A DNA stretch of 13,057 nucleotides from an uncultured Kiritimatiellota bacterium (GTDB lineage: Bacteria > Verrucomicrobiota > Kiritimatiellia > RFP12 > UBA1067): contig CAKUGW010000088.1 in NCBI GenBank assembly GCA_934654805.1, positions 1 through 13,057 of the forward strand, written 5' to 3'. Shown in pieces: positions 1 through 6,551 of the stretch. Under the pieces are notes generated by a model. It searched no databases. It was given only the letters and a program-made list of their open reading frames with translations, and was not told the DNA's origin. Within the stretch, counting starts at the first letter, position 1. Each line of letters opens with the position of its first letter. The translations under genes and the position numbers were made by a program.

Positions 1-1697
1 TGGCAGGTGACGTGTTGGGCTTGTGGACGTTCGATCAGGCGTCCGGCGTGGCGGAAATCGCCGACGGTACGGCGTTCCCCAACCAAGTCGAGGACGGCAC
101 GTTGTCGCTGAAGGCCAAGGTTCAGAGGTGGCCAGGGCTGAAAGAGGACAGCCCCGTTTTTGTGAATGACGTGCCCGCCGCCTACCTGTTCGGGGACACG
201 GCCCTGACAAACGTGATCGGGCGCCTGGCCTCGTCCGTGCGGCTGGTCGGCAACAACGACTCCGAAGGCTGGGGGCACGGCTGCGGTCTGGAGATCGCGA
301 ATTTTGGCGAGGTGATCGGGCCGGACAGCTCGTGGACGGTCGAGCTTCTCGTGCGCGGGTCGCAGCAGTCGCCCGACGGAAACTACACAAGCGGCGACGC
401 GTGTCCGCTCTTGGGCGTCGGAAGCCAATCGGCCGCGGAATCGGCTGCAGAATCGGCTGCGGGCTATCCCGGCATCGCGGTCGCGGCGGAGAGCAAACTG
501 GTCTCGTGGTGCAACGGAGCGCAGCAAGCCGTGCACAGCTATCTTCAGAACGACCGCCTTTCGCGGCGATCCTGGCGTGACGGCCGGTGGCGCATGGTCA
601 TGCTGACCTGGGACGCGGAAGCCAAGATCTACCGCTTCCATTCGGACTACCAGGATTCCTATACGGACACGGGCGACAACTTCAAGACGTCCGGAGCCGA
701 TTTCGGCGGCCAAAGCGTCCTGCGGATCGGCGGCGTCTGGGGCGGTGGTTCGCTGGCTTACATGATGGGGCGGCTGGACGTCGCGGCCATCCGCGTCTCG
801 CGCGGGTGCCGCCCGTGGCACGGCGGCATGACGCCGTGGTTCGAGGAGACGCCGCGCCAGCTGGTGCATTACCGCTTTGACGGGGCGAACGGGGCGGCGG
901 CTTCCGGCCTGATTCCGAATGCGCTCGCGCCGGACTTCGACTTCACGGGCTGCCAGGTCGGCTCGTTTGCAAGCTGGGGCGACAACAGCCCGTTCGCCAC
1001 CCTGACATATGGCACGGTCTCGTATACGAACGACGTGTGTGCGCCGTGGCTTCAGGCCCAGGACAGCAAGGACAAGCCGCGGCTGCGAAACGCGGGCGCG
1101 CTCAGCTCGTTCGTCGAGGGCGCGGCGGTTGCGGGCGGAATGCCGCTCATGATGCAGAACCTGCCGGCCTATTTCGCCGAAAGCTTCACGCTGGAGCTTA
1201 TTGTGCGCATCGCGAACGAAAACGGCCGAGAGAGCAGCCAGCCGAGCGTGCCGTTCTTCTCCGCGCCCGCGACGGGCAAGGAGGCCGAGAAGGGAGTCTT
1301 CGTCTGGAATCAGCAGAACGTCTTTTCCGTTGGCGTCCGCAAGGCGGAAGGGTTTGGCGACGTATTCAAGACCGAATGGAACGAGCTGTCGATTTCGCGG
1401 GATGCCTGGCACAGGGTCGTTCTCACCGTTGACAGGGCGAAGGGCGAGGTCGGCCTCTTTGTCGACGGCGTCCGCATTGAGGGGAAGGGCCTGCCCGGCA
1501 CGCTGGACGCGCACGCGCCGATTTGGCACGACAACGGGCTTTTCGCGCAGATCTGCGGCATCGCGCCGAATGACTGGGTGGAAAGTTTCTCCGGCGCGAT
1601 CGACGAGTTCCGCATCACGCGCGGCGTGCTGGACGAGGCTGATTTCCTGCGCGGCCGGAGAGGGCCGGACGGCGGGCTTGTCCTGACCATTCGCTGA
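1..1697 (+). CDS. LamG-like (concanavalin A-fold) two-domain protein, 5' truncated by window edge
   Basis: The reading frame is open to the window edge: codons before the GTG at 12 read A-G-D without a stop, and GTG falls at the start of a beta strand (VLGLWTFD), so the true start and any signal peptide lie upstream. Counting from that GTG, 561 residues remain. There are two LamG/concanavalin-like repeats. Repeat 1 (about 1-265) opens with LWTFD and closes with LDVAAIRVSRG. Repeat 2 (about 284-550) opens with LVHYRFDGANG and closes with AIDEFRITRGVLDEADFL. Both contain the family's W(R/H)xVVLTxD-type strand (WRMVMLTWD near 193-201, WHRVVLTVD near 466-474). Such domains usually bind glycans or act as adhesion modules outside the cell; no catalytic motif or C-terminal anchor is visible. 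A 12-bp tandem repeat sits in repeat 1. It ends 15 bp before the esterase/GH5 gene on the same strand, so co-transcription is likely. The ligand is unknown. Confidence 0.8.
   Translation, partial: AGDVLGLWTFDQASGVAEIADGTAFPNQVEDGTLSLKAKVQRWPGLKEDSPVFVNDVPAAYLFGDTALTNVIGRLASSVRLVGNNDSEGWGHGCGLEIANFGEVIGPDSSWTVELLVRGSQQSPDGNYTSGDACPLLGVGSQSAAESAAESAAGYPGIAVAAESKLVSWCNGAQQAVHSYLQNDRLSRRSWRDGRWRMVMLTWDAEAKIYRFHSDYQDSYTDTGDNFKTSGADFGGQSVLRIGGVWGGGSLAYMMGRLDVAAIRVSRGCRPWHGGMTPWFEETPRQLVHYRFDGANGAAASGLIPNALAPDFDFTGCQVGSFASWGDNSPFATLTYGTVSYTNDVCAPWLQAQDSKDKPRLRNAGALSSFVEGAAVAGGMPLMMQNLPAYFAESFTLELIVRIANENGRESSQPSVPFFSAPATGKEAEKGVFVWNQQNVFSVGVRKAEGFGDVFKTEWNELSISRDAWHRVVLTVDRAKGEVGLFVDGVRIEGKGLPGTLDAHAPIWHDNGLFAQICGIAPNDWVESFSGAIDEFRITRGVLDEADFLRGRRGPDGGLVLTIR
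429..464 (+). repeat. Three 12-bp in-frame tandem repeats (SAAE-SAAE-SAAG)
   Basis: Three consecutive 12-bp units (429-440, 441-452, 453-464) follow the pattern TCGGC(C/T)GC(A/G)GNN. They encode Ser-Ala-Ala-Glu twice and then Ser-Ala-Ala-Gly. The units lie inside the first LamG repeat, between GVGSQ and GYPGIAV, probably in a surface loop. They look like a small slippage expansion that keeps the reading frame. Confidence 0.75.
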
Positions 1698-1698
1698 C

Positions 1699-1705
1699 AA
1701 GGGGA
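1699..1705 (+). promoter_or_regulatory. Shine-Dalgarno AAGGGGA of the esterase/GH5 gene
   Basis: AAGGGGA lies 7 nt before the ATG at 1713, inside the 15-bp gap after the LamG stop codon (TGA 1695-1697). It supports the ATG at 1713, which is followed directly by a convincing signal peptide. Confidence 0.7.
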
Positions 1706-1712
1706 ACGCGAG

Positions 1713-4610
1713 ATGGCATTGTTGAAAAGAGTCTTTGCGGCGACCTTGGCCCTTTGGGGCGGGGTCGCCTTCGGCGGGCCGCTCGATGCGGCCTGGCTCG
1801 TCGGGCGCACGGACCGTCCGCCGCTTTCGTACCGGGTCGGCGAGAAGATGACGTTCTCGCTCGAGCTGCACGGGGCGGGCCGGCTTGCGCGCGGGCGCTA
1901 CTTCATCGACTGGCAGCGCGAGGGTGACGACGGCAAGTCCTTCAGGGGGCGTGAAGCGTTGCCGCTCGCGACGTCCAATCTCGTCATCGAGACGTCAATC
2001 GGCAAGCCGGGCTATGTCCGCGTTTTCGCGCAGGTGACGGATGCCGAGGGGAAGGCGTACGAAAAGGCGATGCCCGCCGACGCCCGGACGCCCGACGGGA
2101 GCCGTCTCCTGAACGGCTCCGAGCGGGAGTCGAAGCTGGTGTTCTTCGACGGCGGCGCGGGGGCCGAGCTGGAGAAGCTGGAGACGGTTCCCGAGCCGGC
2201 GGATTTCGACGCGTTCTGGGATCGGCAGCGCGCGCGCCTCGAAAAGGTGCCGATGCGCGTCGAAAGGCGAGAGGTGACCGGCGCGCACGCCGGCTTCCGC
2301 ACCTGGGCGGTCGAAATCGCGTGCCAGGGCGTGCGGCCGGTCACGGGCTATCTCGCGATCCCCGAGGCGGCCGCGCAGGGGAAGCGGTTCCCCGCGATAC
2401 TGACCTGCCATGGCTACGGCGGCGACGTGCCCCTGCACCTGGGCATGTGGGGGGAGAATCCGCGTGCGGGCTACATCACGTTCGACATCAACGCGCACGG
2501 CATGAAGCTGCCGGCGTTCGGGGGCGACGAGGCCTATCGGAAGGCCCTGCGGGCGGAAGTCGGCTCCAACGGCAAGACCTACGCGCTCGATCCCGTGCAG
2601 AACGCCGATCCCGAAACGGCCTACTTCAACGGCATGACCCTGCGGGTCCTGCGGGCGCTGGCGTTCCTGAAGAGCCTGCCGGAGTGGAACGGGCGCGACC
2701 TGGAATCGTGGGGCTGGAGCCAGGGCGGCCTGCAGGCGATCTGGGCCGCGGCGCTCGACCACGACGTCACGAAGGCGACGGCGGGCATCCCGTGGTGCTG
2801 CGACATGGCCGCCGAGCAGGCGGGGCGCCTGCGCCTCGGCTGGAAGGTGCCCTGGACGGCGGCGCTGGGCTACTACGATCCCGTCAACATGGCGCGGCGC
2901 ATTCCCGTCACGTGTACGGTCGAGATTCCGCGCGCGGGGCTTGGGGACAGCCTCTGCTGTCCGCCGGCGGGCGTCGCGCTGTTCTACAATCGCCTGAAGT
3001 GCCCGAAAAGCGTCACCTGGTATCAGGGCTCGACGCACGGGTTTGTCCCGCCGCCGCCCTACACGCAGACGTACAGGTACCGGCAGCCGGCGGCCGCGCC
3101 CGAACGGAAGGGCGCCTTCGACGACGCGCTCTACACGCCCGAAGTCCCGGCCTTCCGGCCGCTGGCGGGGCTTGACTGGAAGCTGCCGCCCGGCGCGGCG
3201 CTGTCGAACGGCTGGCTGGTCGTCGAGCAGAAGCCCGGCGCGGACGGGAAGTGTCCGTCCACCGCCTGGGCGACGGCGGCGCTTGACCTGGCGGACTGCT
3301 CCGACCGTGGCCTTGAGATGCGGCTGACGGCGGCCGCCGAAAACCTTGGGAAGCCCGACCCGGCGTATCTCGGCTTCAAGTTCATGCTGTGCGTCGAGTT
3401 CGAGGAGGGGGAGGCGTCCTATCCGGGCGCGGCCGCCCCCGGGCGGACGTTTCCGCCGACGGAGCTCTCCTTCGCGACGGACTTCGTCGGGCGCACGGTC
3501 AGGCGGGCGACGCTCTACCTCGGGCTGCAGGCGATACCCGGCCGCGCGGCATTCGACCTCTCGACGCTCCGGATGCGCAAGACGCCCTATCCGTATCCGC
3601 GCGTCAACGCGCATCTGCGCGCCCGGTACACGCCCGCCTTCCAGAAGCGCATGGGCCGGCGCTTCCGGGGGGTGATGAGCCCCATGCGGCGCATGGCGGA
3701 GGACGATTTCAGGACGCTTCACGGGTGGGGCGCCAACCTGCTGCGTTATCAGATGACGCCTTATCTCGACCCCGCGATCGCCGGCGAAGGGCCGTCGGCC
3801 CGGACGGAGGCGGAGAAAGTCGCGTTCTTCAGGAAATGGATTTCGCTTTCGCTCGACCACCTGGAGAAGGACCTGATCCCGTGGGCGCGCAAGTACGGCC
3901 TGATGATCGCGGTGGACATGCACGGCGCGCCGGGCGGGCAGGGGATTGACGGCGACGTCTTCTCGTCCGACGCGTGCGCGCGGAGCTTTGTTGACACGTG
4001 GCGCGAGATTGCCGTGCGGTTCAAGAGGCAGGCGGACGTCATCTACGGCTACGACCTGGTCAACGAGCCGAACCAGCGCGGGCTGAAGAAATACGACTAC
4101 TGGACACTTCAGAAGCTCGCGGCCAACGCGATTCGCCGCGTCGATCCCGAAACGCCGGTCATCGTCGCGTCCAACGGCGGCGGCGGGCCGGCGTCGTTCG
4201 CGTACCTGCTGCCGCTGGCCCTGGACAACGTCATATACGAGGTTCACATGTACCAGCCGTTCGACTTCACCCACCAGGGCGTCGGGTTCGTGCCGAAGGG
4301 GGCTGTCTACCCCGACAAGGCGAAAGGGTGGGACCGGGCCGCGCTGGAGGCGCACATGAAGCCGGTCTACGACTTCGCCGCACGGCACGGCGCGCGGATC
4401 TATGTCGGCGAGTTCTCGGCCGTCAACTGGGCGAAAGGCGCGGGCGACTGGATGCGGGACGCGATCGCCGTCTTCGAGCGGCACGGCTCGGACTGGTCGT
4501 TCCATGCGTTCCGCGAATGGCCGCCGTGGAGCGTCGAGCACGTTGACGGCTCCAAGCCGAGCGCGGACAATCCGCGCAAGCGCGCCCTGCTGGACGCTAT
4601 GGCTCGATGA
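1713..4610 (+). CDS. Secreted bifunctional acetyl(xylan) esterase (AXE1-like) + GH5 glycoside hydrolase
   Basis: A 965-residue two-enzyme protein. Residues 1-21 form a signal peptide (K5-R6, hydrophobic 8-19, likely cut near AFG/GP). Residues 25-150 resemble the beta-sandwich that precedes such esterases. Residues 160-450 are an AXE1/acetyl esterase alpha/beta hydrolase: the elbow GWSQG gives Ser336, GDSLCCPP gives Asp412 and QGSTHGF gives His442. Residues 455-625 are beta-rich without a clear family, possibly a carbohydrate-binding module. Residues 640-965 are a GH5 barrel: Arg678 in GANLLRYQ, His737 in VDMHG, acid/base Glu785 in LVNEP, His845 and Tyr847 in VHMYQ, nucleophile Glu900 in YVGEF. 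By family, the esterase removes O-acetyl groups from hemicellulose or xylo-oligosaccharides, and GH5 cuts beta-1,4-glucan, mannan or related chains; the exact substrate cannot be told from sequence. All expected catalytic residues are present in both halves. It is preceded by the LamG gene, and its stop overlaps the convergent L,D-transpeptidase gene. Confidence 0.9.
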   Translation: MALLKRVFAATLALWGGVAFGGPLDAAWLVGRTDRPPLSYRVGEKMTFSLELHGAGRLARGRYFIDWQREGDDGKSFRGREALPLATSNLVIETSIGKPGYVRVFAQVTDAEGKAYEKAMPADARTPDGSRLLNGSERESKLVFFDGGAGAELEKLETVPEPADFDAFWDRQRARLEKVPMRVERREVTGAHAGFRTWAVEIACQGVRPVTGYLAIPEAAAQGKRFPAILTCHGYGGDVPLHLGMWGENPRAGYITFDINAHGMKLPAFGGDEAYRKALRAEVGSNGKTYALDPVQNADPETAYFNGMTLRVLRALAFLKSLPEWNGRDLESWGWSQGGLQAIWAAALDHDVTKATAGIPWCCDMAAEQAGRLRLGWKVPWTAALGYYDPVNMARRIPVTCTVEIPRAGLGDSLCCPPAGVALFYNRLKCPKSVTWYQGSTHGFVPPPPYTQTYRYRQPAAAPERKGAFDDALYTPEVPAFRPLAGLDWKLPPGAALSNGWLVVEQKPGADGKCPSTAWATAALDLADCSDRGLEMRLTAAAENLGKPDPAYLGFKFMLCVEFEEGEASYPGAAAPGRTFPPTELSFATDFVGRTVRRATLYLGLQAIPGRAAFDLSTLRMRKTPYPYPRVNAHLRARYTPAFQKRMGRRFRGVMSPMRRMAEDDFRTLHGWGANLLRYQMTPYLDPAIAGEGPSARTEAEKVAFFRKWISLSLDHLEKDLIPWARKYGLMIAVDMHGAPGGQGIDGDVFSSDACARSFVDTWREIAVRFKRQADVIYGYDLVNEPNQRGLKKYDYWTLQKLAANAIRRVDPETPVIVASNGGGGPASFAYLLPLALDNVIYEVHMYQPFDFTHQGVGFVPKGAVYPDKAKGWDRAALEAHMKPVYDFAARHGARIYVGEFSAVNWAKGAGDWMRDAIAVFERHGSDWSFHAFREWPPWSVEHVDGSKPSADNPRKRALLDAMAR
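4597..4610. other. 14-bp convergent overlap of two stop ends
   Basis: The esterase/GH5 gene stops at TGA 4608-4610 on plus. The L,D-transpeptidase gene stops at TAG 4599-4597 on minus. The last codons of each therefore overlap tail to tail by 14 bp. No room is left for a conventional intergenic terminator, and I see no strong stem-loop with a U-tract here. Confidence 0.85.
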
Positions 4611-5532
4611 CGACCTTCGTGCCGGGGCGGCACATCGCGTAAAGGCGCGCGGCGTTCCAGTTCGCGAGCCGGAAGCATCCGTGCGAGCCGGTGAAGCCGA
4701 CGGACTCCGGCACGGGCGTGCCGTGCAGACCGTAGCCCGGCAGGTTGAGGCCCAGCCACGCGACGCCGACGGGGCAGTTCTCGCCGGACGGCCAGACGTA
4801 TCGCTGGACCTTCTTGCCCTTGGGCGTGAAGTCGGGCGTGTAGGTGTAGTTCGGCCAGGCGACGTGGCTCGTGATCTTCAGCTCGCCGTGCGGCGGGACC
4901 TTCGCCTTGTTCGCGGCGATCGAGCAGGGAAAGAGCCCGATGCACTTGCCGTTCGCGTCGAATGCCGTGATCTCGCGATTCGAGATCGAGACGCGCACGA
5001 GCCGCGCCTCCGGGCACCGGGGGCGGCGCGGTCGGCCGCGCTCGGCGGCGGCGAACTCCTCCCGGATTGGCGGGAAGTCGGGGATGACGAGCCGGAGGCC
5101 GGGGCGGACGTTCTGCCAGTCGACGCCGGGGTTCAGGCGGGCGAGGGCCCTCTGCGAGAGATGCCCGCGCTCGGCAAACATCTCGCGGATCGACTCGTAG
5201 CCCATGCGCGCGAGCCGAGCCTTGGCGGCGGGGTCGTCAGGAATCTTCACGAGCGCGTCGAGGTCGGCCTGCGTCACCGTCTCGATGCGCAGGGGATCGG
5301 GCATCCGGGCGAAGTAGCGGTCGTAGGCGACGTCGGGCGCGAGCGGGACGGGCTTCTCGCCCCGGTCAAGGAGGAAGCGCCGGAGCGCGCGTTCGCCCTT
5401 TGGGCCCCAGACGCCGTCCGCCGTGTTGCAGGAGTAGCCCGCGCGGTCCAGGTGAAGCTGGAGGGCGAGCGTCTTCGACTCGGTAAAGGTCGCGGCGAAG
5501 AGGACGAAAAGGGCGGAGATCGTTCCGGACAT
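4597..5532 (-). CDS. L,D-transpeptidase (YkuD) with peptidoglycan-binding and LysM-like domains
   Basis: 311 residues. A short hydrophobic start (about 6-16, ALFVLFAATF) may be a weak export signal; it lacks a positive n-region. Residues about 20-58 resemble a PG_binding_1 domain (LQLHLDRAGY...DGVWGPKGERALRRF). Residues about 122-151 resemble a short LysM (LSQRALARLNPGVDW...PGLRLVIP). Residues about 176-310 are the YkuD catalytic domain with the signature HGT (His270) and SHGCFR (His284, Gly285, catalytic Cys286, Arg288). Enzymes of this family form 3-3 peptide crosslinks in peptidoglycan or attach proteins to it, in the periplasm. The start is fixed: an in-frame TAA (5544-5542) lies just upstream and the next Met is residue 77. 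It is separated from nagA upstream by 98 bp that contain a TATAAT box, so it probably has its own promoter. Confidence 0.92.
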   Translation of the reverse strand: MSGTISALFVLFAATFTESKTLALQLHLDRAGYSCNTADGVWGPKGERALRRFLLDRGEKPVPLAPDVAYDRYFARMPDPLRIETVTQADLDALVKIPDDPAAKARLARMGYESIREMFAERGHLSQRALARLNPGVDWQNVRPGLRLVIPDFPPIREEFAAAERGRPRRPRCPEARLVRVSISNREITAFDANGKCIGLFPCSIAANKAKVPPHGELKITSHVAWPNYTYTPDFTPKGKKVQRYVWPSGENCPVGVAWLGLNLPGYGLHGTPVPESVGFTGSHGCFRLANWNAARLYAMCRPGTKVVIEP

Positions 5533-5630
5533 GGCTACACATTATACCAAAATCGCCATTCCTTCGCCGGGCTGTCCGCTCTCGCCCGAGTCCCGCCGGA
5601 TCCCGGAGGCGGCGCACCGGGCCCGCGCCG
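5533..5630 (-). other. 98-bp gap between nagA and the L,D-transpeptidase gene with GC-rich stem-loop
   Basis: Directly after the nagA stop, 5630-5610 on minus can form a perfect 6-bp stem CGGCGC/GCGCCG with a 9-nt loop. An alternative 5-bp stem (CCGCC 5612-5608 with GGCGG 5597-5593 on minus) shares bases with it, so the two cannot both form fully. No U-tract follows, so a classic intrinsic terminator is not supported. The rest of the gap holds the TATAAT box. Confidence 0.4.
5541..5546 (-). promoter_or_regulatory. -10 box TATAAT, near-leaderless promoter for the L,D-transpeptidase gene
   Basis: A perfect TATAAT reads on the minus strand from 5546 to 5541 in an otherwise very GC-rich gap. The ATG (5532) begins only 8 nt after it, so a start site 6-8 nt downstream would give an mRNA with a 0-3 nt leader. 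No Shine-Dalgarno precedes the ATG. The -35 position (CGGCGA at 17-bp spacing) does not resemble TTGACA. Confidence 0.5.
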
Positions 5631-6551
5631 TCAGTAGCCGCCGATCAGGTTCAGGGCGTTGTCGTGACCGATGCGGCGGCATTCGGCGTCCGTGAGGCCC
5701 GTGCGGGCCTTGAGGATCGCCATGCACGTCGCGAGCGGGGCGGTCGCGCCGACGAGGCAGTTGCGCGCCGGATTCCAGAGCAGGCCGTCCGGCTCCAGCC
5801 GCGCGTGCGCGCCGCAGACCTCGTAGTCGCCTGGCGGAAGGCCCGCCGGATACTGCGCGTCCGAGACGGCGATCAGGCGGTCGGTCGGCACGGTGCGGCA
5901 GTAGAGCTTGAGCATCGTGTCGGGCAGGTGGTGTCCGTCCGGGATGAACATCACCGAGGCGCGGTCTTCGACGAGGGCCGTGTAGACGATGTTGTCGTGG
6001 CGGTTCACCTCGTTGGGGATGCCGTTGCCGAGGTGGGTGAACGCCTTCGCGCCCGCCGCGAGGCAGGGCTCGACGTCCGCCGGGCTCGTCGCGAGCGAGT
6101 GCCCGAGCGAGACGGCGACGCCCTCCGACGAAAGCGCCTTCACGAACGCGGGCATCCCCGGCACTTCCGCCGCGACATTGACGAGGCGGATCGAGCCTTC
6201 CGCCGCGTCCTGGAAGCGATGGAAGAGCGTGAGGTCGGGCGCGCGCACCCATTCGACCGGATGCGTGCCGACCGCGCCGGGCCTGTCGGAGATGAACGGG
6301 CCCTCCAGGAAGAAGCCGAGAATGTTCCGCTCGCAGACGGCGTACGTCCGCCGCGCGGCAACGACCGTGCGAATCGTCGCGAGCAGCATTTCGGGGTCGC
6401 CCGTGACGAGCGTCGGCAGATAGCCGGCCGTGCCGTCCGCCGCGAGGCGTTCCGTGACGGCCTTGACCGCCTCGACCGTCAGGCCGGGCGCGTTGAAGTC
6501 CACGCCCGCATAGCCGTTCACCTGCAGGTCGATCCAGCCCATCGCCGTCAT
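5631..6551 (-). CDS. nagA: N-acetylglucosamine-6-phosphate deacetylase, short barrel-only form
   Basis: 306 residues. It removes acetate from GlcNAc-6-P to give GlcN-6-P in the cytoplasm. Metal and catalytic motifs are in order: the strand IDLQVNGYAG (Q10-x-N12, as in the single-metal E. coli type rather than HxH), Glu83 in FLEGP, His151 in GHSLAT, His173 in THLGNG, His207/His208 in PDGHHLPD, and catalytic Asp231 in VSDAQYP. The usual enzyme is about 380 residues: here the N-terminal beta-domain strands before IDLQ and the C-terminal strands after NALNLIGGY are absent, leaving the barrel only. The start at 6551 is chosen because ATGA (6551-6548) overlaps the stop of the oxidoreductase gene and a GGAAGAGG lies 8 nt upstream. 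The frame stays open further upstream, but that part is a shadow of the oxidoreductase gene. It is the last gene of the operon. Confidence 0.88.
   Translation of the reverse strand: MTAMGWIDLQVNGYAGVDFNAPGLTVEAVKAVTERLAADGTAGYLPTLVTGDPEMLLATIRTVVAARRTYAVCERNILGFFLEGPFISDRPGAVGTHPVEWVRAPDLTLFHRFQDAAEGSIRLVNVAAEVPGMPAFVKALSSEGVAVSLGHSLATSPADVEPCLAAGAKAFTHLGNGIPNEVNRHDNIVYTALVEDRASVMFIPDGHHLPDTMLKLYCRTVPTDRLIAVSDAQYPAGLPPGDYEVCGAHARLEPDGLLWNPARNCLVGATAPLATCMAILKARTGLTDAECRRIGHDNALNLIGGY

Noticed and set aside
1995..4541. 848-codon open frame on minus opposite the esterase/GH5 gene
   Set aside because: Arg/Pro/Val/Glu-rich translation without any recognisable domain; it mirrors the third-position GC bias of the real gene on plus, whose two catalytic domains are complete.
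5610..5630. Rho-independent terminator after nagA
   Set aside because: The stem is only 6 bp with a 9-nt loop and no T-rich run follows, so I keep it as a stem-loop only.
4402..5637. 411-codon open frame on plus opposite the L,D-transpeptidase gene
   Set aside because: No family features; the minus strand carries the full YkuD signature HGT...SHGCFR.
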